Shown here: positions 53,789 to 62,893 of the stretch, in pieces
Layout: every line of letters starts with the position of its first letter
Numbering within the stretch: position 1 is the first letter of the stretch
Assembly: GCF_014235765.1 (NCBI RefSeq)
Contig: NZ_JACMYH010000004.1
Span: 310,001 to 374,000 of the forward strand
DNA: 64,000 nt
Reading direction: 5' to 3'
From: Pseudomonas baltica
Lineage (GTDB): Bacteria; Pseudomonadota; Gammaproteobacteria; Pseudomonadales; Pseudomonadaceae
The notes under the pieces: generated by a model
Database searches by the model: none
The model's input: the letters and a program-made list of their open reading frames with translations, nothing else
What the model was told of the DNA's origin: nothing
Position numbers and translations under genes: made by a program

Positions 53789-54604
53789 TTAAACTTCGGT
53801 GGGGGTGTCGGGGTGGTTGCCCCATTCGCCCCAGGAACCGGCATAGCCCTTGACGCGTGGATAGCCCAGCGCCTTGGCCACGAGATAAGTGAAGCCAGAG
53901 CGGTGATGGGTCTGGCAGTGAGTGATGATTTCCTTGTCGGCGGTGATGCCCAGGCCGTCGAGCATCTGCGCGACGTCGCTGCGGATGCGCAGCTGGCGCG
54001 CCGGATCCATGGCGGCGGTCCACTCCAGGTTGATCGCACCGGGAATGTGCCCCGCCTTGGCTGCCAGCACTTTTTCGCCCGAGTATTCCAGCGGGCCGCG
54101 GGCATCCCAGATGGCCAGGTCGCTGGCGCCCAGGCGGCTTTGCAGGTACTCGCGGGTTGCGGTGGGCTCGTCGTGCAGGGTCAGCGACACCGGGCCGCCG
54201 GCGCTGGCTGGCGTGTCCTGGCTCAGCGGCAGGCCGGCGGCCTCCCAGGCCAGGATGCCGCCATCGAGGTAGTGATAGCGAGAATGGCCGATCACGTCGA
54301 GCAGCCAGATGAAGCGTCCGGCCCAACCGCCGCCCTCGTCGTCGTAGACCACGTAGGTCGCCTGCGGGTGGTGACCCAGCTCGCCGAACAGCTGCTCCAG
54401 TGACGCCAGCCCGGGCAACAGCCCCGGTGCAGGCGGCTGACCCAATTGGGTACGCTTGGGATCGACGAAACGCGCCCCGCGGATGTGCCCGGATGCGTAG
54501 CGCGCGTCGCTGGTCAGGTCGACCACGATCAGGTTGGCGGCATCGAGCCGAGTACTCAGCGCCTCGGGCTCGATCACCAGGGGCAGGCCAGCGAAGTCAG
54601 GCAT
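53789..54604 (-). CDS. rhdA: Thiosulfate sulfurtransferase (rhodanese RhdA)
   Basis: 271 residues, two rhodanese domains; only the second holds the catalytic cysteine, in ITHCQTHHRSGFTY. This CQTHHR loop and the length match Azotobacter/Pseudomonas RhdA. Transfers sulfane sulfur from thiosulfate to thiol or cyanide acceptors. The start MPDFAGLPLVIEP gives the expected N-terminus. Confidence 0.92.
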   Translation of the reverse strand: MPDFAGLPLVIEPEALSTRLDAANLIVVDLTSDARYASGHIRGARFVDPKRTQLGQPPAPGLLPGLASLEQLFGELGHHPQATYVVYDDEGGGWAGRFIWLLDVIGHSRYHYLDGGILAWEAAGLPLSQDTPASAGGPVSLTLHDEPTATREYLQSRLGASDLAIWDARGPLEYSGEKVLAAKAGHIPGAINLEWTAAMDPARQLRIRSDVAQMLDGLGITADKEIITHCQTHHRSGFTYLVAKALGYPRVKGYAGSWGEWGNHPDTPTEV

Positions 54605-54647
54605 GCGGGTCTCCAGATAAAACGGAACGACGATTGTAGCGCAAGCC

Positions 54648-56168
54648 TTACCGGCTGCGGTTGGTAAAGGTGTCCAGCGCGCGCTCGATGCACTGTGCGG
54701 TCTTGCCGAAGCCCTGCACACTGATCTCGGAAAACGGGCGCCCGCCCTGGTCGGCGACCAGCAGCGTGTGTACCCGGCCTTCGACGCCCAGCGAGCGCAG
54801 CAGCAGGTGTTCACCGCGGAACAGCGCGCGCAGGGTTGCCGGCAGCAGCGCCTGGAGTTGTGCACTGTTGGCGGTGTTCATGCGCAACTGGGTCGGTTGG
54901 GCGAGCAGCCGCTGCAACAGGCTGCTGTGCTCGATGCCCAGGCTCAGCGCGGCCGCCTCCTTGGGCAGCCCGGCGCTCTGGTGCACGAGCAGGCTGCCAT
55001 GGCTGCGGTCGACCATCAGCAGCATGACGCGCTGCATGCCGCACGCCAGCAATGCATCGCGTGCACAGGTGGTCAGGTGCAAGGCATTGTTGAACGGCGT
55101 CGGCGTGGCCAGCAGCTGCGTGCACAGGTGCCGCCAGCCCGCCAGTGCCGCTTCGCTGGGTGCCGGCGCCGGTTCGCTGTCCTGCGTCGCGGGCGCGTGC
55201 TGCGGCGGCCACGGCAGGCTGCGCGCCGGGTGCCACAGGTCGGTAGCCCAGTGCACACGGGCGCTGTGCACCGCGTGTTGATGAACCTGTTGCTGCACCT
55301 GCTCCAGCGGCACTTGCAGGTACAGGCAACTCAGGTACTGCCAGCGCTGCAGGTGGGGGGTGAACCAGCCGTGCTGCGCCGCCAGGGCCAGACCATTGGC
55401 CATCAGGATGGTATTGGCCGGCTGGTTCAACCAGCGGCGCAGCGCCGGCTCGTCGTCCAGCTGCTGTTGCTGACGCAGGCGGTGCTGGTTATCGCGGGCG
55501 ATGTGCAGCGCCTGCACCAGCGCCCGGCGTTCCCCCAGCAGCAGGCGATAGCCGTGCAGCACCCAGGCCGGCAAGCGCCATTTCTGCGCCAGTGCCTCGC
55601 AGAGCACCAGCAGCGGTACGCCGAACAGCGCCTGCTCGACCGTGGCCGCCGCTTCGCCCTCGGCAATGACCCGGCGCTCCCATTCATCGAGCAGTTCGGG
55701 GTAGGTTGCAGCCAGTGGCCAGAGCGGCGACAGGAACAACAGGCTGCCCCAGTGGATCTCCTGCCACAGCCGCGCCAGCCGTGCCGCGAACAGGCCATTG
55801 GCCTGCTGGCTGGCATGCTGGCTGATCATCTGCAACTGACGCAGGGTCAGCGGCATCTGCTGCGGGTCGAGCGCGGGCAGGCGCATCAGCAACTCTTCGG
55901 CACGCGACAGGCCCAGCCGGTTCAGGGCCACTTCGAGGCTTTCCGCCGGTTCCGCCAGGCTGTTGCTGGCATGCCGGTTGGCTTCGCGCATCACGCTGAG
56001 CACCAGCGCCGGGCTGTGCTGCATCAGGTCAGCGATGTCGCGCAGCGAGCGGCGTCGGTCCTTGATCGCCGCGCGAACCTTGTCGTGGTAGAGCCTGGGG
56101 ATCGGCAGGCGCACGCCATCGAGCAATGCGAGCCAGGTGTCGAGGGTTTGAGGCTTGGCGTTGGACAC
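54648..56168 (-). CDS. HDOD-domain signalling protein
   Basis: 506 residues. The HDOD part is at about 15-290 (SPALVLSVMREANRHA). A linker rich in Pro/Ala follows at about 330-350, then a GAF-like C-terminal domain. HDOD proteins often work in c-di-GMP or motility signalling without enzyme activity. Adjacent to rhdA-psd downstream, and to divergently placed motAB. Confidence 0.85.
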   Translation of the reverse strand: MSNAKPQTLDTWLALLDGVRLPIPRLYHDKVRAAIKDRRRSLRDIADLMQHSPALVLSVMREANRHASNSLAEPAESLEVALNRLGLSRAEELLMRLPALDPQQMPLTLRQLQMISQHASQQANGLFAARLARLWQEIHWGSLLFLSPLWPLAATYPELLDEWERRVIAEGEAAATVEQALFGVPLLVLCEALAQKWRLPAWVLHGYRLLLGERRALVQALHIARDNQHRLRQQQQLDDEPALRRWLNQPANTILMANGLALAAQHGWFTPHLQRWQYLSCLYLQVPLEQVQQQVHQHAVHSARVHWATDLWHPARSLPWPPQHAPATQDSEPAPAPSEAALAGWRHLCTQLLATPTPFNNALHLTTCARDALLACGMQRVMLLMVDRSHGSLLVHQSAGLPKEAAALSLGIEHSSLLQRLLAQPTQLRMNTANSAQLQALLPATLRALFRGEHLLLRSLGVEGRVHTLLVADQGGRPFSEISVQGFGKTAQCIERALDTFTNRSR

Positions 56169-56337
56169 TATGCTTATCCTGATGCATGCCTGAATGCAGG
56201 CCGACTACACGAACGGACCAAACTGGCTTTTGAAAACCGCTGCCTATAGTCTGGCGCAGTTCTGCCGATAAGGAGAACAACAGATTCAACATCACCTTTT
56301 TCGTCCATGAACCCGACTTCTGAAGTGTTTTTTATCC

Positions 56338-57189
56338 ATGGCTAAAATTATCGGCATCATTGTCGTGTTCGCGAGCGTGCTCGGCGGATACGTTCTTTCC
56401 CATGGTCAGTTGGCTGCCCTGGTGCAGCCCTTCGAGGTGCTGATCATCGGTGGCGCCGCACTGGGCGCGTTCCTGCAGGCCAACCCCGGCAGCACCACCA
56501 TGATCGTGCTGAAGAAGTCGCTGAAGATGTTCAAGTCGCGCTTCAGTCATGCCTTCTATCTGGAAGTGCTGAGCCTGCTGTTCGAGATCCTCAACAAGAG
56601 CCGTCGCGAGGGCATGATGTCCATCGAGGCCGACATCGAGGACGTCGCCGCCAGCCCGATCTTCGCCAAGTACCCAGCCCTCCTCAAGGACGAGCAGATG
56701 ATGGCGTTCATCTGCGATTACCTGCGCATCATGTCTTCGGGCAACATGGCCCCACACGAACTCGAAGGCCTGTTCGACATGGAGCTGCTGAGCATGAAGG
56801 AAGAGCTCGAGCACCCGTCCCACGCCGTCACCGGCATCGCCGATGCGTTGCCCGGTTTCGGTATCGTTGCGGCGGTGCTGGGTATCGTCGTGACCATGGC
56901 CTCGCTGGGTGATGGCGACAAGGCAGCGATCGGCGGTCACGTCGGCGCCGCCCTGGTCGGTACGTTCCTGGGTATCCTGGCGGCCTATGGTTTCTTCGGG
57001 CCCTTGGCGACCTGCCTGGCCCATGATGCCAAGGAAGAACTGAACGTCTACGAGGCCATCAAGGCGTCGCTGGTGGCTTCGGCCTCGGGCATGCCGCCGT
57101 CGCTGGCCGTGGAGTTCGGGCGCAAGGTGCTGTACCCGGCGCACCGGCCCAGCTTCGCCGAACTCGAACAAGCCGTACGCGGTCGCTGA
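56338..57189 (+). CDS. motA: Flagellar motor stator protein MotA
   Basis: 283 residues with four membrane segments, including GIVAAVLGIVVTMASLGDG. Cytoplasmic charged loop with REGMMSIEADIED. MotA forms the proton channel with MotB and contacts FliG. motB starts 3 bases after the stop. No clear Shine-Dalgarno before the ATG. Confidence 0.96.
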   Translation: MAKIIGIIVVFASVLGGYVLSHGQLAALVQPFEVLIIGGAALGAFLQANPGSTTMIVLKKSLKMFKSRFSHAFYLEVLSLLFEILNKSRREGMMSIEADIEDVAASPIFAKYPALLKDEQMMAFICDYLRIMSSGNMAPHELEGLFDMELLSMKEELEHPSHAVTGIADALPGFGIVAAVLGIVVTMASLGDGDKAAIGGHVGAALVGTFLGILAAYGFFGPLATCLAHDAKEELNVYEAIKASLVASASGMPPSLAVEFGRKVLYPAHRPSFAELEQAVRGR

Positions 57190-57192
57190 GTC

Positions 57193-58218
57193 ATGGAAAA
57201 CAACCAGCCCATCATCGTCAAGCGGGTCAAGCGCTTTGGCGGCGGCCATCATGGCGGCGCCTGGAAGATCGCATTCGCCGACTTCGCGACGGCGATGATG
57301 GCGTTCTTCCTGGTATTGTGGCTGTTGTCCGAAGCCACGCCTGAACAGAAGATCGCCATCGCTGGCTACTTCAAGGACCCGATCGGCTTCTCCGAAAGCG
57401 GCACGCCCTATGTCATCGACCTGGGCGGCTCGCCCCAGCTATCGCCCGAGAAGACCCTGAATCCGGACGTCGAGGTGTCGCCGCCCAAGCCCGAGACCTC
57501 GACCCAGGTCGCGGCCGAGCAGGCCGAGCAAGTGGCCCAGCAGGTTGAAAAGGAACGCCTCGAATTGTTGCTGCAGGAACTGCAGAACAAGGTCGACGAA
57601 AACCCCCAGCTGCAGAAATTCAAGGACCAGATCCTTTTCGAGATCACTCAGGACGGTTTGCGCATCCAGATAACCGACGCCGAGAATCGGCCGATGTTCG
57701 ACCTGGGCAGTGCGCGGCTCAAACCCTATTTCGAGGACATCCTGCTGGCCATGGCGGACACCATCAAGGCGGTGCCGAACAAGATCAGCGTCAGCGGTCA
57801 CACCGATGCCAAGCCCTACGCCGGCAGTGCGGCGGGCGGCTTCGGCAATTGGGAGCTGTCGTCCAACCGTGCCAATGCCGCGCGCCGCGCGCTGGTAGCC
57901 GGCAGCTACCCGGAAGACCAGATCGCCCGAGTGGTTGGCTATGGCTCGTCTTCGCTGTTCGACCGCAAGGATCCGCTGAACTCCATCAATCGCCGTATCG
58001 ATATCGTGGTGCTGACCAAGAAGGCCCAGCGCGACATCGAAGGCGAGCAACCGGCCCTGGAAACGCCTGCACCCGGCGCGCCTCCAGCTGCCAGTCCTCC
58101 TGGCGCGTCGATCGGTGATCCCGATGCGCCGGTGCAGCCGCGCGAGCTGCGCCAGCGGCTGAACCTCTTCGAGGACGGCTCGACGAAGATGGTCGAGCCG
58201 GGCAAACCCGCGCCCTGA
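57193..58218 (+). CDS. motB: Flagellar motor stator protein MotB
   Basis: 341 residues. TM with the proton-carrying Asp in IAFADFATAMMAFFLVLWLL near residue 28. Peptidoglycan-binding OmpA-like domain with SVSGHTDAKPY and NWELSSNRANAARR. Pro-rich C-terminal tail. Anchors the stator to the cell wall. Pseudomonads carry a second set (MotCD) elsewhere. Confidence 0.96.
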   Translation: MENNQPIIVKRVKRFGGGHHGGAWKIAFADFATAMMAFFLVLWLLSEATPEQKIAIAGYFKDPIGFSESGTPYVIDLGGSPQLSPEKTLNPDVEVSPPKPETSTQVAAEQAEQVAQQVEKERLELLLQELQNKVDENPQLQKFKDQILFEITQDGLRIQITDAENRPMFDLGSARLKPYFEDILLAMADTIKAVPNKISVSGHTDAKPYAGSAAGGFGNWELSSNRANAARRALVAGSYPEDQIARVVGYGSSSLFDRKDPLNSINRRIDIVVLTKKAQRDIEGEQPALETPAPGAPPAASPPGASIGDPDAPVQPRELRQRLNLFEDGSTKMVEPGKPAP

Positions 58219-58261
58219 TGGACTGCATCGCCTTCCCAGCCTTCCCAGCCTTGCCGCCGAG

Positions 58262-58729
58262 CTAGAATCCACGCCCGATGCGTTCGCGCAGGCCCCTGTG
58301 GATATCGCGCGCGCACAGCTGCAGCGGCGTCTCGCGCTGACTGGCCGGCATGCGCAGGGCCGCCTCGCGGTGGTAGGCCTCGATGACGAAGTCCAATTGC
58401 TGCGTGCGCGTCAGGGTCGGCCAATGGGCCAGGTATTCGGGCAGCGCCTGGTCACCCATTCGATACACGCAGATGCGTCGGTCCCACGAGGTCGCCTCGC
58501 CGATGGAGAAGGGTATCCACCAACGCCGCGCGCTGCTGTGGGACATCATCAGGATCACGTGGGTGCAGTCACGGATGTGCGCGGTGATCGTCTCGGTGAC
58601 ATGCAGGGTGGTCAGCGATTCGAAGTCCATCACGTCCATGCGCACCTCGATCCCGGCCCTGCGCAGTTGCTTGCGGACCCGCAGCGCGTGTGGATGATCG
58701 GCATGCTGGTAGCCGATGAACACGCTCAT
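58262..58729 (-). CDS. Orphan TIR-like domain protein
   Basis: 155 residues from MSVFIGYQHADHP (GGGAG 7 bases before the ATG). TIR/TIR-like flavodoxin fold: FIGYQHAD beta-A loop; GIEVRMDVMDFESL box; DCTHVILMMSHSSARRWW then IPFSIGEATSW. The Glu in SIGEA is a candidate for the TIR NADase Glu, but equivalence is unclear. There is no Thoeris partner, Argonaute or other defence gene nearby. Lies alone between motB and an aminotransferase. May be a metabolite- or NAD-acting protein of unknown role. Confidence 0.7.
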   Translation of the reverse strand: MSVFIGYQHADHPHALRVRKQLRRAGIEVRMDVMDFESLTTLHVTETITAHIRDCTHVILMMSHSSARRWWIPFSIGEATSWDRRICVYRMGDQALPEYLAHWPTLTRTQQLDFVIEAYHREAALRMPASQRETPLQLCARDIHRGLRERIGRGF

Positions 58730-58915
58730 CGCCGACTCCCGCCAGCAGTCGGTCGAGCGAGGCGCAGGCAGGCAAGGGGCAGGTCGAGCATGGAAAACCT
58801 TCATCGTGAGTGTTGAAGGTTGAAAGATTGTTCAATGCCGTTTAAGCGGCAAGGTATGTCATTCAAAAGAGACATTCCTTACCTAGGAAAGTAACTTCTC
58901 CTACAGCCAATTCCT

Positions 58916-60115
58916 CTAGCTGGCACCTGTGCACAACCCTTGCGGCGCGCGCACCAGGGCGGACAGGGCATCGGCAATACGCTCCACCTCAGCCGCGCTC
59001 AGGGTCAAGGGCGGCAGCAGGCGCAGGGTGGTGCCACGGGTCACGTTGATCAGCAGGGCATGCTCTTGCGCCGCCCGCTGCATCAGTTCGCGACAGGGCC
59101 GGTCCAGTTCCACGCCGATCATCAGGCCCACGCCGCGCACAGCCTTGACTCCGGGCAAGATGCCCACTTCGCTGCGCAAGCATTCGAGCAGCGCCTGCCC
59201 CTGGCGCGCGGCGTTGTCCAGCAGCCCCTCGCGCTCGATGATGTCCAGCACCGTACAGCCAACCCGGCAGGCCAGCGGGTTGCCGCCGAACGTGCTGCCA
59301 TGGCTGCCGGGCGTGAACAGGCGGCCTACTGCCGCGCTGGCCAGGCAGGCGCCGATCGGAATGCCGTTGCCCAGGGCCTTCGCCAGCGTGAGCACATCTG
59401 GCTGGATGCCCGCATGCTGGTAGGCGAACCACTGGCCGGTGCGACCGATGCCACTCTGGATCTCATCGAGCATCAGCAACCAGCCATGGTTGTCGCAGTG
59501 CTCACGCAGGGCGCGTAGGTAGGCGGCAGAGGCGACATGCACACCGCTTTCGCCCTGAATCGGTTCGAGCAGCACTGCCGCAATGCGCTGTCCGAACGCC
59601 TGGGTGACGCTGGCCAGCGCGTCGAGGTCGGCGAAGGGGATCTTCACGCAATCGCCCGGCAGTTGGCCCAGTCCGGCGCTCAGGTGCGCGCCGTCGCTGG
59701 CTGCCAGGGTGGCCAGAGTGCGCCCGTGAAAGGCGTTGTTCATGACCACCACCAAAGGCCGGGCGATGCCGCGGGCATGGCCATGCAGGCGGGCCAGCTT
59801 CAATGCGGTCTCGTTTGCCTCGGCCCCCGAATTGTTGAAAAACGCCAGGGCCAGGCCGGATTTTTCAGCCAGCTTCGCGCCCAATCGTTGCTGCCAGTCG
59901 ATGGCATACAGGTTGGACGTGTGCAGCAACAACCCGGCTTGTTCGGCAATGGCGGCTACCACGTCGGGATGGCTATGGCCCACGTTGGTCACCGCCACGC
60001 CGGCCAGTGCATCCAGGTATTCGCGGCCGCTGTCGTCCCACAGGCGGGTGCCGAGGCCGCGGGTGAACGTCAGGGGCAGGGGTTGATAGGTCGGCATCAA
60101 GTGGTTGGCGCTCAT
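58916..60115 (-). CDS. Acetylornithine/succinyldiaminopimelate-type aminotransferase
   Basis: 399 residues, class III PLP aminotransferase. [50 protein letters not shown] Lys in [12 protein letters not shown]. It resembles ArgD-like enzymes acting on acetylornithine. A LysR gene lies divergent (about 100 bases between starts), so it is probably a regulated catabolic or biosynthetic enzyme rather than the housekeeping ArgD. Confidence 0.85.
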   Translation of the reverse strand: MSANHLMPTYQPLPLTFTRGLGTRLWDDSGREYLDALAGVAVTNVGHSHPDVVAAIAEQAGLLLHTSNLYAIDWQQRLGAKLAEKSGLALAFFNNSGAEANETALKLARLHGHARGIARPLVVVMNNAFHGRTLATLAASDGAHLSAGLGQLPGDCVKIPFADLDALASVTQAFGQRIAAVLLEPIQGESGVHVASAAYLRALREHCDNHGWLLMLDEIQSGIGRTGQWFAYQHAGIQPDVLTLAKALGNGIPIGACLASAAVGRLFTPGSHGSTFGGNPLACRVGCTVLDIIEREGLLDNAARQGQALLECLRSEVGILPGVKAVRGVGLMIGVELDRPCRELMQRAAQEHALLINVTRGTTLRLLPPLTLSAAEVERIADALSALVRAPQGLCTGAS

Positions 60116-60213
60116 CGCGAATCGCTCGGGAGGAAATGAATCTGCAGTATTCCCTTCAAGCTCAGATGGATAAACGCCGCTAGACTGGATGCACTTTTCA
60201 CTTGGAGTTGATA

Positions 60214-61152
60214 ATGGATCTGTTCCAAGCCATGCAGGTGTACGTGAAAGTCGTGGAACTAGGCACCATGACGGCAGCCGCCAACGCCTGCGACCTGTCC
60301 ACGACCATGGTCAGCAACCATCTGCAGGCATTGGAGCGGCGTCTGGGCGTTACCCTGTTGCTGCGCACCACGCGCCGTCAGCAGGTGACCGACGCGGGCC
60401 AGGCCTACTACCAGCGCTGCCTGGAGGTGCTGGGGCTGGTCGCCGATTCCGAGCGCTGGGCCGAACACACCCAAGGCACCCCGCAGGGCCTGTTACGGAT
60501 CACCGCGCCGCCCACCTTCGGCGCCGAGTGCCTGGCGCCGGCACTGGCGGGGTTTCTTCAGCGTTATCCACAGATCAGCGTCAGCCTCAGCCTCGGTGAT
60601 CAGGTACAGGACATGCTCGACGGCCGGTACGACGCCGCCCTGCGCCTGGGTAATCTGGAGCCCTCGACCTTGATTGCACGTCCCCTGGACGACTATCGGC
60701 TGAGCATCTGTGCGTCTCCGGACTACCTGCGTCGCCATGGCACGCCTGGCCACCCCGAAGAGCTGGCTGCGCACGAGTGCCTGCAGTTCATGTACAACCC
60801 AGGCGATGAGTGGCGCGGCACGCAAAAGCGGTGGTCCATGCAGGGGCCCAGTGGCTCGATCGGCGTCGATGTTCGAGGGCGTCTGGTCACCAACAGCAGC
60901 GCCGGGCTGCGTCAGGCCGCCCTGGCGGGCATGGGCCTGGTGATGCTTCCCGACGTGCTGGTGCGTGGCGATCTCGAGGAAGGCAAGCTGGTCCAGGTAC
61001 TGGCTCGATACGCGTTGCCCGGCAGACCCATGCACCTGCTTTATCCACAGGCGCGATACCGTTCGCCGAAGCTGCGCGCATTCGTGGACTACATCGTCCA
61101 GACCCTGGGGCCGCAGCCGGCCCGAGGATCAGCAGGTGCCCTGAATCAGTAG
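60214..61152 (+). CDS. LysR-family regulator
   Basis: 312 residues. The wHTH is at the N-terminus ([20 protein letters not shown]), with a periplasmic-binding-like effector domain. Start MDLFQAMQ has TTGGAG 7 bases upstream. Divergent from the aminotransferase and likely its regulator. Its stop overlaps the convergent rsgA by 7 bases. Confidence 0.9.
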   Translation: MDLFQAMQVYVKVVELGTMTAAANACDLSTTMVSNHLQALERRLGVTLLLRTTRRQQVTDAGQAYYQRCLEVLGLVADSERWAEHTQGTPQGLLRITAPPTFGAECLAPALAGFLQRYPQISVSLSLGDQVQDMLDGRYDAALRLGNLEPSTLIARPLDDYRLSICASPDYLRRHGTPGHPEELAAHECLQFMYNPGDEWRGTQKRWSMQGPSGSIGVDVRGRLVTNSSAGLRQAALAGMGLVMLPDVLVRGDLEEGKLVQVLARYALPGRPMHLLYPQARYRSPKLRAFVDYIVQTLGPQPARGSAGALNQ

Positions 61153-62177
61153 GTGTCCTGGGTCAGGCTGGCGATGATCGAGCGGTAGCTGTTCATGCGC
61201 TGCTGCTGCACACGGCCATCGTCCAGTGCTGCGAGCAAGGCGCAGCCGGGTTCGCGGTCATGCTTGCAGTCGCGGAAGCGACAGGTGCCGAGCAGGTCGG
61301 CGAACTCGATGAAGCCGGCTTCGACGTCGGCGCGGCTGACATGGCCCAGGCCGAACTCGCGGATACCGGGGGAGTCGATCAGCTCACCGCCGCCGGGGAA
61401 GTGGAACAACCGTGCGGTGGTGGTGGTGTGCGTGCCCTGGCCGGACCATTCCGACAGCGCACCCACACGGGCCTGCACTTCAGGCAGCAGGCTGTTGACC
61501 AGCGATGACTTGCCTACGCCGGACTGGCCGACGAATACGCTGATGTGACCATCCAGGCGTGCCTGCAACTGCTGCATGCCATCGCCCTGATGAGCCGAGA
61601 CCTCGAGCAGTGGGTAACCCAGCTGGCGATACACCGCCAGCAGCGCGTTGAGCGCCGGCGCGTTCTGCTCGTCGATCAGGTCGGCTTTGTTCAGCAGCAG
61701 CAGGGGATGGATGCCCGCGTGTTCGGCGGCTACCAGGTAGCGGTCGATCAGGTTGGCATGGGGCTCGGGCATGGGCGCGAACACGATGACGATCAGGTCG
61801 ACGTTGGCAGCGACCGGCTTGAGCTGCCCGCGGCTGTCGGGGCGGCACAGCTCGGTGCTGCGCGGCAGTTGGGCAACGATGACACCGATGCCCTGATTGC
61901 CCGCGCGCCAGACCACCTTGTCGCCGGTGACCAGCGCCGGCAGGTTGGCCCGCAGATAGCAGCGGCAGACCTGGCCGGCGTGCTCGCCTTCCAGTGCCTC
62001 GACTTCCACCTGAACACCGAAGTGCGCGATCACCAGCCCCGTCTGCTCGGGGCCCAGGTCACCGCCTTCCAGCGTCTCCAGGGCCTGGGACTCGCGCTTG
62101 GCGGCGCGGGCAGCGCGCTCGCCCTGGATTTTTTCGATGCGCCAGTTCTGGCGGCGGTTCAGTTGGCGTTTGGCCAT
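61146..62177 (-). CDS. rsgA: Ribosome biogenesis GTPase RsgA
   Basis: 343 residues, circularly permuted GTPase: OB-fold N-terminus, G4 LLLNKADL, G1 [16 protein letters not shown], then G3 [14 protein letters not shown]-terminal zinc knuckle [16 protein letters not shown]. Matures the 30S subunit. Divergent from orn, a common arrangement. Confidence 0.96.
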   Translation of the reverse strand: MAKRQLNRRQNWRIEKIQGERAARAAKRESQALETLEGGDLGPEQTGLVIAHFGVQVEVEALEGEHAGQVCRCYLRANLPALVTGDKVVWRAGNQGIGVIVAQLPRSTELCRPDSRGQLKPVAANVDLIVIVFAPMPEPHANLIDRYLVAAEHAGIHPLLLLNKADLIDEQNAPALNALLAVYRQLGYPLLEVSAHQGDGMQQLQARLDGHISVFVGQSGVGKSSLVNSLLPEVQARVGALSEWSGQGTHTTTTARLFHFPGGGELIDSPGIREFGLGHVSRADVEAGFIEFADLLGTCRFRDCKHDREPGCALLAALDDGRVQQQRMNSYRSIIASLTQDTY

Positions 62178-62272
62178 GTGTGTTCCGTGTAAATGAATGC
62201 AGGTGTTGACGAAGGCGGGATACTAGCACGGCCGGCTAGGCTAAACTGCGCAGCTACGCCGAGGAGACTTTC

Positions 62273-62815
62273 ATGCAGAACCCACAGAACCTGATCTGGA
62301 TCGACCTGGAAATGACCGGCCTGGACCCGGATCACGATGTCATCATCGAAATGGCCGCCATCGTCACCGACAGCGACCTCAATACCCTGGCCGAAGGGCC
62401 GGTTATCGCCATCCACCAGAGCGACGAGATCCTCGCCGGCATGGACGAGTGGAACACCCGTCAGCACGGCGGCTCCGGCCTGACCCAGCGGGTGCGCGAG
62501 AGCACCGTCAGCATGGCCGATGCGCAGGCGCAGACCATTGCCTTCCTCGAGCAATGGGTGCCCAAGGGCAAGTCGCCGATCTGCGGCAACAGCATCTGCC
62601 AGGATCGCCGCTTCCTCTACCGCCACATGCGCGAACTGGAAAACTACTTCCACTACCGCAACCTCGACGTTTCGACCCTCAAGGAGCTGGCCGCGCGCTG
62701 GGCCCCGGAGGTCAAGGACAGCTTCCAGAAGGGCAGCACCCACCTGGCCCTGGACGACATCCGCGAATCCATCGCCGAGCTGCAACACTACCGCAAGCAT
62801 TTCATCAAGTTCTGA
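62273..62815 (+). CDS. orn: Oligoribonuclease
   Basis: 180 residues. DEDDh motifs: [14 protein letters not shown] at residue 8, [13 protein letters not shown] and [14 protein letters not shown]. Degrades 2-5 nt RNA and pGpG, tying it to c-di-GMP turnover. About 95 bases from rsgA, divergent. Confidence 0.98.
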   Translation: MQNPQNLIWIDLEMTGLDPDHDVIIEMAAIVTDSDLNTLAEGPVIAIHQSDEILAGMDEWNTRQHGGSGLTQRVRESTVSMADAQAQTIAFLEQWVPKGKSPICGNSICQDRRFLYRHMRELENYFHYRNLDVSTLKELAARWAPEVKDSFQKGSTHLALDDIRESIAELQHYRKHFIKF

Positions 62816-62827
62816 AGCCCGGAAACC

Positions 62828-62880
62828 TCTGCTGCGGGAGCGAAGCGGGCGGCGATCCCTCTGCCCGCGAAGAGGCCCTC
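62828..62880. repeat. Degenerate REP-like element
   Basis: GCTGCGGGAGCGAAGCGGGC paired loosely with TGCCCGCGAAGAGGCC, resembling a decayed type 1 REP between orn and the MocR-like gene. Confidence 0.4.
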
Positions 62881-62893
62881 AAGCCTACCTCTC

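Noticed and set aside
58262..58729. Thoeris or other named TIR defence system
   Set aside because: No ThsA-like, Argonaute or effector gene adjacent; the flanks are flagellar and metabolic.
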